64,000 bases of DNA from Bradyrhizobium_A sp052115025 (GCF_052115025.1 NZ_JBFRFW010000013.1:286423-350422); one strand, 5' to 3'; shown: positions 25,019 through 34,145, numbered from the stretch's first letter. Numbers and translations: made by a program. The notes: generated by a model from the sequence alone, not told the origin.

Positions 25019-25906
25019 ATGCCGAAGGAGCCGAATCACCACTACGTCCCGGAGTTCTATTTGCGAGAATGGGCAAACCCGCAAACGGGTCTGCTCGTTG
25101 AGTTCTGCCGCAGATACAAGGACAAAGTTGCCGCGCGGCTGACGGCGCCCGCAGGTACTGCCTATCAGCCCGGCCTGTATAAGGACCCGGACGCACCGAA
25201 AGGTGAGGAATACGTCATCGAAACGAAGCTCATGTCCCCGATAGATAATTGGGCATCGAAGGCACTCCAGCGCTTCAAGACAATGGGCTCGCTCCCGGGC
25301 AAACTCGAAACCGAGGAGGCGCTTGGCTGGTGCCGCTTCCTCTTCTCGCTCATTGTCCGCAACCCGGATCACTTGGAAGTCATCAGGGAGAAGCTGCGGA
25401 CGTTGGACCCGGCCGAAATCCTCGAATACATCCGGGATGATTACTCCCGCATCCGCCGACCGGAAGACCCGGAGAGCTTCGACGAATACAAGGAGGCTTT
25501 CGTCAAGGCTCCGCCCGACATCGGCCCTGTGAAGGTTCTGCCGTTGTTAATGAGGAGCAAGCGCATCTTCCGCGTCATGGCGTCGTTCAACTGGCAAACT
25601 ATGACAATGAACACGCCGAAGTTTTCGCTGCTCACTTCCGATAGGCCAGTCATCATGACTAACGGCTTGGTAGACGATAACGCGCATTTCGTTCTGCCGA
25701 TTGGCCCGCGTCGTCTTTTCATCGCGACAAAGACATTGAAGACTTTTCAATCATTCGTGCAGCGAAACCCTGACGAGTTCGCCAGAGCGATCAATGATCG
25801 GGTTTGCTTGCAAGCTCGCAAGTGCGTCTATGGCAATGACGACACCCAATTGCATTTCGTATCTAAACGTCTGGGCAGGAAAGTCTGGTCCAGTCCAGTC
25901 GGGTAG
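25019..25906 (+). CDS. DUF4238 domain protein
   Basis: A 295-residue protein starting 'MPKEPNHHYVPEFYLREWA'; the HHYVP motif and 'LLTSDRPVIM' and 'FVLPIGPRRLFIA' segments are the DUF4238 signature. The family is typical of accessory regions and is often listed among candidate defence genes, with no confirmed activity known to me. GC is lower than the core. It lies just beyond the tRNA-Gly fragment and could belong to a second, older insertion. Confidence 0.78.
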   Translation: MPKEPNHHYVPEFYLREWANPQTGLLVEFCRRYKDKVAARLTAPAGTAYQPGLYKDPDAPKGEEYVIETKLMSPIDNWASKALQRFKTMGSLPGKLETEEALGWCRFLFSLIVRNPDHLEVIREKLRTLDPAEILEYIRDDYSRIRRPEDPESFDEYKEAFVKAPPDIGPVKVLPLLMRSKRIFRVMASFNWQTMTMNTPKFSLLTSDRPVIMTNGLVDDNAHFVLPIGPRRLFIATKTLKTFQSFVQRNPDEFARAINDRVCLQARKCVYGNDDTQLHFVSKRLGRKVWSSPVG

Positions 25907-26095
25907 CTATCCGTACGCGTATACTCTAGTAGTGGGTCTTGTTTTTGCGCTTCGGCCGCGGCTGAGGTTGGCGTCGGCCTACCTTGGGCGCAAAGTTAGC
26001 AATGTCCGCCTCGATCGAAACCCGATGTCCTAGCCGTGGCGTTTAGTCTCGCTGATCTTCACCGCTCAATCGAGCTGACTTCATCACCTGCAGCG

Positions 26096-26497
26096 TCAGT
26101 GCGGAGCAGCCGGTGCCAGCAACTGGCGGAGCGGATTGAGCGGGCCGATCGGCATGAGTTGGAACGTCATCAGATGGGCTTTGCCGAGAGGCAGTTCCTC
26201 CAGCATGGCGTGAGCTGCCTGGGTATCGGTCATGTTCAGGATGAAGACGACCCCCGGCCGATCTTCCAGCGAATACCACTGCTCGATCTTGCCATCGAGA
26301 TAGAGCTGCGCGGTCTCGCGGACCTCGGTCGGCAATATGCGCTGAACCTGCGACATGTCCGTGCCGGGGGCGAAGGTGCCGACGGCCAGAATCCTGGTGG
26401 TCGGCGTCTGCGGCATCGGCGTCTGGGCGATGGCCCCGTCGCTGGCGGCAGCCAGGATCAAGGCGGCCGTCACAGTTCCGAGAAGACGTTTGATCAT
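26096..26497 (-). CDS. Secreted hypothetical protein
   Basis: A 133-residue product with a signal peptide to AIAQ (about residue 25) and AAAGG upstream of the ATG. The mature part ('ILPTEVRETAQLYLDGKIEQWYSLEDRPGVVFILNMTDTQAAHAMLEELPL') resembles the dimeric alpha/beta-barrel fold of muconolactone-isomerase-like proteins, but exported. Function is unknown. Confidence 0.7.
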   Translation of the reverse strand: MIKRLLGTVTAALILAAASDGAIAQTPMPQTPTTRILAVGTFAPGTDMSQVQRILPTEVRETAQLYLDGKIEQWYSLEDRPGVVFILNMTDTQAAHAMLEELPLGKAHLMTFQLMPIGPLNPLRQLLAPAAPH

Positions 26498-26625
26498 GAT
26501 AGTGCCTTTCTGAAGAGAGTGCGTTTGAAACGGCTGCGATCTTGCGGCGAATGGACTTATCGGCAGAAGGCTATCCCCGGCCCGCTAGTGCCATGTGATT
26601 GTGATGACGATGTTGCGCAGCGGTA

Positions 26626-26895
26626 TCAAGTGTTCGGCCGCTTCATGGCGGCGTCGGTGTCGCGGTCGGCCGGCGCGTGATGGGTCCGCAGCGGCAGTTC
26701 CGGCAGGAACGGGAGCGCGAGCAGCGCGCTCACCGCGATACCGGTGCCGACGATGCTCCCTGATACATGGCCACGGTGCAGCGGCCCGACCTTTTTCACA
26801 TTACGGGCGCCGCTGTCTGGCGGTGCGCTCGGACGCGACGCACTCAGATCACTCGATACGGCCCCCGACGCGGCAGCCGGCAATGGCACGCTCAA
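26626..26895 (-). CDS. Possible small membrane protein
   Basis: An 89-codon frame whose TTG start overlaps the TGA stop of the upstream J-domain gene, suggesting coupling. It encodes one plausible transmembrane helix ('GSIVGTGIAVSALLALPFL'). There is no ATG and no recognised family, so it may be a chance frame. Confidence 0.3.
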   Translation of the reverse strand: MSVPLPAAASGAVSSDLSASRPSAPPDSGARNVKKVGPLHRGHVSGSIVGTGIAVSALLALPFLPELPLRTHHAPADRDTDAAMKRPNT

Positions 26896-28181
26896 AAATC
26901 TTCGTCTGCAGCCGTCTCGGCTGGCAAGGCGATGTGGCTCGACTTGTATAATGTCAGAGTTGCCCTGCTGTGGCCTATGGCCGATGAGGTGCGGCTGTCC
27001 GTCAAGGTGAACGTATCCGAGCGAAACCGGACGCCCGAGTTCAGGTCTTTGTAGCGGATCTCATAAATCCCCTGGCGAATACTGCCGAGAGTGAAGCTCC
27101 GGCCTGCGGGGATGAAGAACTGTCTGACCGCCGATGCATTCTCGCCGTCGGACGATACAAGCTTAACAAAGACGTCGGCGTCGTTCCGACTGTTGTCGAC
27201 TGTGATGCTTGCGTCGCCGTCTGTGTTGAAAAGCGGGGTGCCGGGCAGATAATCGGCCTTGACCGGCCAGGGGAGGCCATTCGGCGTCGTTGCTGGCCGG
27301 ACGTAACCAGACTGTCTGGTCGCAGGAGCGGCTGCCTGGACAGGTGCTGCAACCGCGTAAGTTTTCGGCCCGGGCGGCGGCATGACATAGAGCAGTGCAA
27401 TTCCGATGACGATGGCAGCAATCGTTGCCGCTTGAACGAAGAAGGGCCGCGACAGCAATTGCCAGGTATTTTTCAGCCGCTGGGTGGTGCCGCCGATGAT
27501 CTGGACAAACTTCTCGGCATCGCCGCGCAAGGCGGCACCTTCCGGTGTTGACGGCGCTTTCCCAGCGAGATCGAGGGCGTCCATGGCGACCGCGCGGGCC
27601 AGGTCGACGTTGCCGAGTGTCGCGAAATACCACGCCTGATGCATGGCGATGCGCGCATTAACCTCGGGCGGATGTTTTCCGCCCATCATGTTGGCGATGA
27701 TGGCGTGGACCGTAAAAATCGGACCCCAGGGAAAGCTCCACCAGCCCAGCAGGAGAGAGAGTGCCGAGGCCTTGTAGGATTGTTTCTCTGCGCAGGCGCT
27801 ACAGAAAATTCCCTGAATTGTATTGCGCAGGGTGATCAGGACGAAGCTTTTCAGAGTGAAGAAGATCACATAGCGTGGCTGGGCGCTGACCTTGCCACAG
27901 CACGAGCAGACGATCGGCTCAGCCGAATGCTGTTGCTCCGTATGTGCCGTTGCCGCGGTCTTGAACGCTATGGTGTCGTAGCGGGCCCGGGACGAGGGAT
28001 CTTTCAGAGCTTCATAGGCAGCGTTCAGCATCTGGAATTGCGCCGACGCATCGCGGGCATCGTTATGGTCGGGATGCAGGACTTTTGCGCGGCGCCTGAA
28101 GGCGATCTTGATCTCTGCGGCCGTCGCGTTCGGCGCGACGCCCAGGATACGGTAGAATCCTTTCGGATCTCGTTTGTTCAT
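26892..28181 (-). CDS. J-domain membrane protein with zinc-ribbon-like cysteines
   Basis: A 429-residue product in four parts: a J domain at residues 7-70 with the HPD motif (HPDHND), which would stimulate an Hsp70 ATPase; four Cys in two CxxC pairs (CSCCGK, CSACAEK) around 95-130; hydrophobic segments near 135-165 and 255-275; and a C-terminal beta-rich region ('ITVDNSRNDADVFVKLVSS', 'FFIPAGRSFTLGSIRQGIYEIRY'). The start is placed just before the J domain; upstream ATG 28238 is possible. It is probably a membrane-tethered co-chaperone whose C-terminus faces the periplasm. Confidence 0.75.
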   Translation of the reverse strand: MNKRDPKGFYRILGVAPNATAAEIKIAFRRRAKVLHPDHNDARDASAQFQMLNAAYEALKDPSSRARYDTIAFKTAATAHTEQQHSAEPIVCSCCGKVSAQPRYVIFFTLKSFVLITLRNTIQGIFCSACAEKQSYKASALSLLLGWWSFPWGPIFTVHAIIANMMGGKHPPEVNARIAMHQAWYFATLGNVDLARAVAMDALDLAGKAPSTPEGAALRGDAEKFVQIIGGTTQRLKNTWQLLSRPFFVQAATIAAIVIGIALLYVMPPPGPKTYAVAAPVQAAAPATRQSGYVRPATTPNGLPWPVKADYLPGTPLFNTDGDASITVDNSRNDADVFVKLVSSDGENASAVRQFFIPAGRSFTLGSIRQGIYEIRYKDLNSGVRFRSDTFTLTDSRTSSAIGHSRATLTLYKSSHIALPAETAADEDF

Positions 28182-28430
28182 TCCCTGCAGTCCCGCGAAC
28201 TGAAGTTGCCGCCGCAGCCAGCCCCCGGCGTCTGCCATGGTCGACGACGCGGGTGTCACCGGCAGCCGGCGCCATGATTGCTGAGGTTTTGATGGCCGGG
28301 GGCAGTCTGAGAAGGGCGCTCGTCGTATCGGCTGGTCAGATTATATCTGTATGTTGCTTCAAAAAATCGCGCTCGCCAAGCCGAACGGCGGCGACCGCTT
28401 CATGCCATGGCGGACCAGGCGCCCCGGCGC

Positions 28431-29075
28431 TCAGCCCTTCTTCGTGCTGGATCGCCGCCCTGGCGTCAGCCGCGCCGCGAGGTAGAGCCGGTTCATCAGC
28501 CGTAGTTGCTCCGGCGCGCCGGGGCTGGTGGGGGCGTCCTTCATGGTCATGCCGACCATGGTCTTCATGTTGTTGAGCACCACGGCGGCGATGTCGTCGA
28601 GGGCGGCGTCGTCGAGCGCGGGAGCGCAGGCGGCGAGGGCGGTCTTGATGCCGGCGAGCGCCATGGTGCGGAAACGCAGCCGGATCTCGGTCCAGTCGGT
28701 GCGGGAGTCGAGCAGGGCGGCGATCGCGCGGGTGCGCGGATAGAGCCGCACCAGCAGGTCGATCAGTTCATCGGCAAGCGCTTCGGGTGTCGCGGTGGCT
28801 GCGCGCGCGCGGATCGCCGCGTACTCGGCCTTCAGCACCTCGGCATAGTGCTGCATCAGCGCGTCGGCGACGTCGTCCTTGCTGGGAAAGAAGCGGTAGA
28901 GCGAGCCGATCTTGGCGTCCGCCCGCGCGGCGATCTCGGCCATGGTCGCGGCCTCGAAGCCGCGTTCCTGGAACACCGCCGCGGCGGCCTCGAGGATCTC
29001 GGCGACGCGCTGGCGGCCGACGGCGCGCTGCGGCGGCAGCGGCTTGCGGGGCGGGGTTGACAAAGTTGAGGACAT
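28431..29075 (-). CDS. TetR-family transcriptional regulator
   Basis: A 214-residue protein. The HTH spans roughly residues 18-65 ('RQRVAEILEAAAAVFQERGFEAATMAEIAARADAKIGSLYRFFPSKDDV'). The C-terminus is helical, of the ligand-binding type. It is divergent from the isochorismatase-fold/AbrB-like pair. Two 16-bp palindromes of the same type lie in the 101-base intergenic region, one over its own start codon, so autorepression and control of the pair are likely. Confidence 0.88.
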   Translation of the reverse strand: MSSTLSTPPRKPLPPQRAVGRQRVAEILEAAAAVFQERGFEAATMAEIAARADAKIGSLYRFFPSKDDVADALMQHYAEVLKAEYAAIRARAATATPEALADELIDLLVRLYPRTRAIAALLDSRTDWTEIRLRFRTMALAGIKTALAACAPALDDAALDDIAAVVLNNMKTMVGMTMKDAPTSPGAPEQLRLMNRLYLAARLTPGRRSSTKKG

Positions 29076-29081
29076 GCTCAA
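29066..29081. promoter_or_regulatory. TetR operator 1 (TTGAG-N6-CTCAA)
   Basis: A perfect 5-6-5 palindrome overlapping the tetR start region. Its partner lies 25 bp away centre to centre. Confidence 0.7.
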
Positions 29082-29090
29082 ATAGAATGT

Positions 29091-29106
29091 TTGAGGATAC
29101 CCTCAA
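29091..29106. promoter_or_regulatory. TetR operator 2 (TTGAGG-N4-CCTCAA)
   Basis: A perfect 6-4-6 palindrome with the same outer TTGAG/CTCAA arms as operator 1, between tetR and the isochorismatase-fold gene. Confidence 0.72.
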
Positions 29107-29176
29107 CTATCTAGCTGCCTTCCACCCGGCCGGCAATGGCGGGCGGACGGCCAGCCCATGGCAAAAGGACGCGTCC

Positions 29177-29746
29177 ATGCTCACTCTGCCCGCCGCCGCC
29201 ACCGCCCTGATCCTGATCGACCTGCAGAAGGGCATCCTCGCGATGCCGGCCGAGCCCTATTCCGGCGCCGCCGTGCTGGCCAACGGACAGGCGCTGGCGC
29301 AGCGCTTTCGTGCGGCGAAGGCGCCGGTGGTGCTGGTCAATGTCGCGTTCTCGCCCGACTTCGGCGACGCCTTGAAGGTGCCGGTCGACCGGCCGCCGCA
29401 GCTGCCCGCCGGCGGCTTTCCGCCGGGGTGGGCGGATCTGGCTGATGGCCTCGCCGAGCCCTCGGACATCCGCATCACCAAGCGTCAGTGGGGCGCGTTC
29501 CACGGCACCGAGCTCGACCTGCAGCTCCGCCGCCGCGGCGTCACCACCGTCGTGCTCGGCGGCATCTCCACCAACATCGGCGTCGAATCCACCGCGCGTG
29601 CCGCGCATGAGCACGGCTATGCGGTGGTGCTGGCGGAGGATGCGACCGCGTCGCGTTCGGCGGCGATGCATGCCTTCGCCTTTGACAACATCTTCCCGCA
29701 GCTCGGCCGCGTCGTGAAGGCCGACGACATCGCGCTGCAGCGATGA
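29177..29746 (+). CDS. Isochorismatase-fold hydrolase lacking the catalytic Cys
   Basis: The 189-residue alpha/beta protein has 'TALILIDLQKGIL' (Asp) and 'ITKRQWGAFHGTELD' (Lys) of the isochorismatase-like superfamily. At the usual catalytic Cys position it reads 'GGISTNIGVESTARAA', with Gly. True isochorismatases (EntB, PhzD) also carry Gly here, whereas amidases keep Cys. The stop overlaps the ATG of the next gene by four bases. It is controlled by the divergent TetR, by inference. Confidence 0.85.
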   Translation: MLTLPAAATALILIDLQKGILAMPAEPYSGAAVLANGQALAQRFRAAKAPVVLVNVAFSPDFGDALKVPVDRPPQLPAGGFPPGWADLADGLAEPSDIRITKRQWGAFHGTELDLQLRRRGVTTVVLGGISTNIGVESTARAAHEHGYAVVLAEDATASRSAAMHAFAFDNIFPQLGRVVKADDIALQR

Positions 29747-30858
29747 CGGCGCTGCCGCCGCTGCAGCGCCTGCCGCTCGCGGCGCGGTGGTCCGTGCTGC
29801 TCGCGGCGTCGGCGCTGTTTGCCGCCGTGCTGGCGTGGATCGGGCTTCCCGCCGCGTTCATGCTCGGGCCGCTGGCCGCCGCCATCTCCGTGCAGATGGC
29901 GGGCGGGGCGGTGGCGCTGCCGCGCGGGCTGGTCGTCGCGGCGCAGGCGGTGATCGGCTGCCTCGTCGCGCGCGCGATCACGCCGACAGTTATCGCAGGG
30001 CTTGCCGGCCACTGGCCGGTCTTTGTCGGCGTGGTCGTGCTCTCCGTTGCCGCGAGCGCGGCCATCGGCTGGACCATGGGCCGGCTGCGCGTCGTGCCCG
30101 GCGGCACCGCGGTGTGGGGCATGTTGCCCGGCGCGGCGTCGGTGATGATGGTGATGGCGGAAGCCCATGGCGCCGACTTCCGCCTGGTCGCCTTCATGCA
30201 GTACCTGCGTGTCGTGCTGGTGGCCGCGGCAGCGTCGGTGGTCGCGCTGGTGTTCGTCCATGGCGGCGGCGGGCGTTTCGCCGCGGGCGTGTTTCCGCCG
30301 GTTGACTGGCCGCAATTCGCGGCGACCGCGGCGGTGGCGCTGGCCGGTGGCGTGCTCGGACCGCTCCTGCGGATGCCGGCGGGCGCCTTGCTCGGCCCGC
30401 TGGTGCTTGCCGCGGTGGCGAGCGTATCCGGCCTGATCCGCATCGAACTGCCGCCGGCGGTGCTGATCGCAAGCTACGCCGTGATCGGCTGGACCACCGG
30501 GCTGCGCTTCACCCGCGATGTGCTCGCCACTGCTGCGCGCATGCTGCTGCCGAGCGTCGGCGCGACGGCCGTGCTGATGGCGTTCTGCGGCCTTCTGGCG
30601 TGGGGGCTGGTGGTGGTGCTGCACGTCGATCCGCTCACCGCCTATCTCGCCACCAGCCCTGGCGGCGTCGACGCCGCCGCGATCATCGCCGCGTCGACAA
30701 AAGTCGACACGCCGTTCGTCATGGCGCTGCAGACCATCCGCATGCTGCTGCTGCTGGTGATCGGCCCGCCGGTCGCGCGCTGGGTGGCGGGGACGCTGGA
30801 GACGTCGCCTGTGCGTCCAGATCAGGCGGACGCTGCGGACGCGGGGGACTGCAGCTGA
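29743..30858 (+). CDS. AbrB-like membrane protein (PF05145 type)
   Basis: A 371-residue protein with about ten transmembrane helices in two similar halves, each with 'GALLGPLVLAA'/'FMLGPLAAAI' type Gly/Pro motifs and 'TSPGGVDAAAIIAAST' and 'LPGAASVMMVMAEAHGAD'. This matches the AbrB/ammonia-monooxygenase-like membrane family (COG3180), named without a firm function; transport is likely. It forms an operon with the isochorismatase-fold gene (ATGA overlap) and converges with the desaturase gene, overlapping it by 37 bases. Confidence 0.85.
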   Translation: MTALPPLQRLPLAARWSVLLAASALFAAVLAWIGLPAAFMLGPLAAAISVQMAGGAVALPRGLVVAAQAVIGCLVARAITPTVIAGLAGHWPVFVGVVVLSVAASAAIGWTMGRLRVVPGGTAVWGMLPGAASVMMVMAEAHGADFRLVAFMQYLRVVLVAAAASVVALVFVHGGGGRFAAGVFPPVDWPQFAATAAVALAGGVLGPLLRMPAGALLGPLVLAAVASVSGLIRIELPPAVLIASYAVIGWTTGLRFTRDVLATAARMLLPSVGATAVLMAFCGLLAWGLVVVLHVDPLTAYLATSPGGVDAAAIIAASTKVDTPFVMALQTIRMLLLLVIGPPVARWVAGTLETSPVRPDQADAADAGDCS

Positions 30859-31745
30859 CCCGGTGCGCCCGGGGCCTGGGGGCAGGCTGCGGACGCCATC
30901 TGCGGCGTTTTGCGGCGCCTCCATCGGCGTGCGATCAGCCGTGCGGGAAAGATCAACTGACCGAGGAACGACTTCGGCATCTGTAGCCGCGGCAGCCCAT
31001 AGCGCTCCGGACGGGTCGTCTTGAAATTCGCGGTGCCGAACAGCACGTCCCAGATGCTGAACATGGCGGCGTAGTTGCTGTCGTATTCGGCGCGTTCCGC
31101 AGAATGGTGCGTGGCGTGGAAACGCGGGCACACCAGGATCCGGTTGAGCCAGCCGAAACTGATGTTCGTGTCGGAGTGGTGCAATGCGCTCAGCACGATC
31201 AGGCTGAGGTAGACTGGCAACCACATTGCGGGCGGAATCCCAAGCAGAACCACCGGCACGAGCGTGATCAGGCCGTCGAAGACATACTCGGCGAGATGCA
31301 TGCGATAGGTGGTGAGAACATTCAGGTTCTCGGCACCATGATGAATGCTGTGCACAGCCTGCAGCCAGGGCACGGCGTGCAGCCAGCGGTGCTTCCAGTA
31401 GCGGCAGAAGTCGACGGCGATGAGGAACAGGACGAGCTGCAACGGCTCCGGCGCGCCGCGCAGCAGATCGAGGTAGAGGAGTGGTGCGTGCTGGCGCAGG
31501 GCGCTGTCCACCAGGTTGACGACCGGCTGCTGGACCCAGGCATAGACGCCGCCGATGACGAGGACCGTATAGATCACGTCGGTGAGGAACGATGAATCGA
31601 GATAGCGCCCGATGCGGCCGCGGGTGATCCACTCGACGACGACCATGACCAGAAACAGGGCAAGGAGCGCGGCGAAGGCCTGCCAGGCCAGGGACGTGGT
31701 CAGTTGAGCGATCATCGTCGCCCACAGTGACATCAGGAAAGCCAT
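30822..31745 (-). CDS. Sterol desaturase/fatty acid hydroxylase family protein
   Basis: A membrane di-iron protein of about 307 residues with four to five helices and the His boxes of the family: 'HRWLH', 'HSIHHGAENLN', 'HHSDTN' and 'HATHHSAERAEYDSNY'. It hydroxylates or desaturates a lipid substrate, not identifiable here. Start 31745 is chosen because the first helix follows directly; 31823 is possible. The last 12 codons overlap the convergent AbrB-like gene. Confidence 0.85.
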   Translation of the reverse strand: MAFLMSLWATMIAQLTTSLAWQAFAALLALFLVMVVVEWITRGRIGRYLDSSFLTDVIYTVLVIGGVYAWVQQPVVNLVDSALRQHAPLLYLDLLRGAPEPLQLVLFLIAVDFCRYWKHRWLHAVPWLQAVHSIHHGAENLNVLTTYRMHLAEYVFDGLITLVPVVLLGIPPAMWLPVYLSLIVLSALHHSDTNISFGWLNRILVCPRFHATHHSAERAEYDSNYAAMFSIWDVLFGTANFKTTRPERYGLPRLQMPKSFLGQLIFPARLIARRWRRRKTPQMASAACPQAPGAPGQLQSPASAASA

Positions 31746-31876
31746 CGTCGCTACGTCAACCCCGCCAGCCACCACGATGGGGCTTGTCGGGCACCTTAGC
31801 ATGAGCGCCGCGTGGGCCGCCATGATCCGGCCTGTGCTGCGCCAGCCGCGGAATTCTGTGATGGATCGATGAGGGG

Positions 31877-32415
31877 CTAATCGGCATCGAGCGCGCCGCT
31901 GCTTTGCAGCCGGTCGTATGTCGCGATGGTGATTTCGTTGGCGAACTCGTCGATGGCGTCACGCGGGCCGAGATACTGCAGCCCTGTGAGCTCTCTCTCG
32001 TTGTAGAGCGCCCAGACGCGAAACTCGATTTTCATGCCCTTGGGATGATCGCTCACTCGTCCGATCATCAGCATGTCGGCATGGCGCGCGCGCAGGGTGG
32101 CGAAGCGCGGCATGTCGTCGAACCCGACTTTTTCGTCGGACAGGTCGACGAGGCTGATGGGAGGGACAGCGAGCCTGGTGCGGAGTCCCTGCGTGACCTG
32201 TGCCGCGATTCCCGAGAGCGCGACATCGGTCCAGGTAAAATCGTTGATCGCGAGATACAGGTCGCGCTTGATCACCACATTGGGGATGAGGGGGGGGCGG
32301 TGGGGCGGGCTTTCGCCGCTGGCCAAGTGGCTGCCAGGCCGCCGAGGGCGGAGAGCGCGGCGAAAATCGCCCTGCGCCGGCTGATTGCGGCGGGCGATGA
32401 AGACGAGATCAGCAT
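31877..32415 (-). pseudogene. Stand-alone TolB N-terminal-domain protein, frameshifted at a C8 tract
   Basis: The 5' part (ATG 32415, AAGGGGG upstream) encodes a twin-Arg-like leader 'ISRRRAIFAALSALGGLAATWPAAKA'. The frame then breaks at a run of eight C on the minus strand (about 32289-32297). The next frame continues with 'IAAQVTQGLRTRLAVPPISLVD', 'PRFATLRARHADMLMIGRV' and 'EFRVWALYNERELTGLQYL', matching the TolB N-terminal domain. No beta-propeller follows. It may be real inactivation, phase variation or a read error. Confidence 0.7.
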
Positions 32416-32473
32416 GATGCCCCCTTCGTGACGGCCCCTTCGCGTCGCGTGTGAGCCCGACTCGGCGGCGATG

Positions 32474-33952
32474 TTACGCGAACTCCTCGTTCCAGGTGCG
32501 GCCGTCACGCTCGATCAGCGCGACCGAGCCCGCCGGTCCCCAGCTGCCGGCGACATAGGGGCGGGGCGGTTCGGGCGCCTGCGCCCACGCCTCGCGGATC
32601 GGGTCGATCCAGGCCCAGGCGGCGCGCACCTCGTCGCGCCGCATGAACAGCGTGGCGTTACCGCGGATCACGTCCATCAAGAGCCGCTCATAGGCCTCCG
32701 GCGCGCGGGCGTTGAAGGCCTGCGCGAAGCTCATGTCGAGCGGCACCTGCTTCAGCCGCATGCCGCCGGGCCCGGGCTCCTTGATGGTCAGCCACAGCTT
32801 GATGCCTTCATCCGGCTGCAGGCGGATGGTCAGGCGGTTGTCGACCACATGGCCGTCGACGCCCTGAAACAGCAGATGCGGCACCGGGCGAAACACCACC
32901 ACGATCTCCGAGCGCTGCTCCTGCAGGCGCTTGCCGGTGCGCAGGTAGAACGGCACGCCGCTCCAGCGCCAGTTGGAGACGGCGGCCTTCAAGGCCACGA
33001 AGGTCTCGGTGCGGCTATCGGGCACGCCGCTGTCGTCGGCATAGCCCGGCACCGCGCCGCCATGGCTGGCGCCGGCGCGGTACTGGCCGCGCACGGTGAG
33101 CGCCGCGGCATTGCTGGCGTCGATCGGCACCAGCGCCCGCAGCACCTTGAGCTTCTCGTCACGCACCGCGTCGGCGTCGAGCGAGGCCGGGGGCTCCATG
33201 GCGACGAGGCACAGCAGCTGCAGCAGGTGGTTCTGCACCATGTCGCGCAGCGCGCCGGAGCGGTCGTAATAGGCGCCGCGGCCGCCGACGCCGAGCGCCT
33301 CCGCCACCGTGATCTGGACATGGTCGACATAGTGCGCGTTCCACAGCGGCTCGAGCAGGATGTTGGCGAAGCGCAACGCGAGGAGGTTCTGCACCGTCTC
33401 CTTGCCGAGATAGTGGTCGATGCGGAAGATCTGCCGTTCGGAGAACACCGCGCCGAGCGCGTCGTTGATTTCCTCGGCGGAGGCGCCGTCGGTGCCGATC
33501 GGCTTCTCGACAATGATGCGCGCCTGCGGCGTGACGATGCCATGGGCGGCAAGGCGGGCCGCGAGCACGCCGAACAGGTCCGGCGCGGTGGCGAGATAAA
33601 AGCCGCGCACCTTCTGCGTGCCGGCACCGAACCAGTCGCGCAGCTCCGTCCAGCCGGCGTCGCCGCGCCCGTCGACCGCGATATAGTCCACCGTCGCCAG
33701 AAAGCGCTCGATCGCATCGGTGTCCGCGCTGCTCGCTCCGGTCTGGCCGAGCAGAGCGTCGCGGATCGCCGCGCGATAGGCGTCGCGGTCCATGGGCCGC
33801 CGCGACGCGCCGACAATGCGGCTGTCGTCGCCGAACTGGCGGTCGCGAAAGCGGTGAAACAGCGCCGGGAAGATCTTGCGGTAGGCGAGGTCGCCGGTGC
33901 CGCCGAAGATCACGAGGTCGAACGCTTTGACGGGGACGATCCTGCTGGTCAC
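32474..33952 (-). CDS. zwf: Glucose-6-phosphate 1-dehydrogenase
   Basis: Oxidises glucose-6-phosphate to 6-phosphogluconolactone with NADP, feeding the Entner-Doudoroff or pentose phosphate pathway. The 492-residue product has the nucleotide motif 'LVIFGGTGDLAYRKIFPAL' and active-site 'FRIDHYLGKETVQNLLALRF'. The GTG start has GAGAGG upstream; the TTG at 33976 is less likely. It stands alone here, divergent from the PfkB kinase. Confidence 0.95.
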   Translation of the reverse strand: MTSRIVPVKAFDLVIFGGTGDLAYRKIFPALFHRFRDRQFGDDSRIVGASRRPMDRDAYRAAIRDALLGQTGASSADTDAIERFLATVDYIAVDGRGDAGWTELRDWFGAGTQKVRGFYLATAPDLFGVLAARLAAHGIVTPQARIIVEKPIGTDGASAEEINDALGAVFSERQIFRIDHYLGKETVQNLLALRFANILLEPLWNAHYVDHVQITVAEALGVGGRGAYYDRSGALRDMVQNHLLQLLCLVAMEPPASLDADAVRDEKLKVLRALVPIDASNAAALTVRGQYRAGASHGGAVPGYADDSGVPDSRTETFVALKAAVSNWRWSGVPFYLRTGKRLQEQRSEIVVVFRPVPHLLFQGVDGHVVDNRLTIRLQPDEGIKLWLTIKEPGPGGMRLKQVPLDMSFAQAFNARAPEAYERLLMDVIRGNATLFMRRDEVRAAWAWIDPIREAWAQAPEPPRPYVAGSWGPAGSVALIERDGRTWNEEFA

Positions 33953-34145
33953 GCCTGCCTCTCGCTGCTGAAGCAAAAATCTGCACCGCCTTCATGTCCG
34001 CGGTGTGGCAGGCGATACGTCGGGCGCTGTTGCGAACGCCGGTGCGATCGCGCATCTTGCGGCGTCATTTCCGTCGCTGTTCTGCCAACGCGGCCTCGAC
34101 AGGTAGGTTCCCGATGTCGTCCGTCCTGCTGCGCCCGGTCCGGTC

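Noticed and set aside
29617..31725. 702-codon minus-strand frame
   Set aside because: It is antisense to the AbrB-like gene and out of frame with the desaturase; His/Arg-rich shadow composition.
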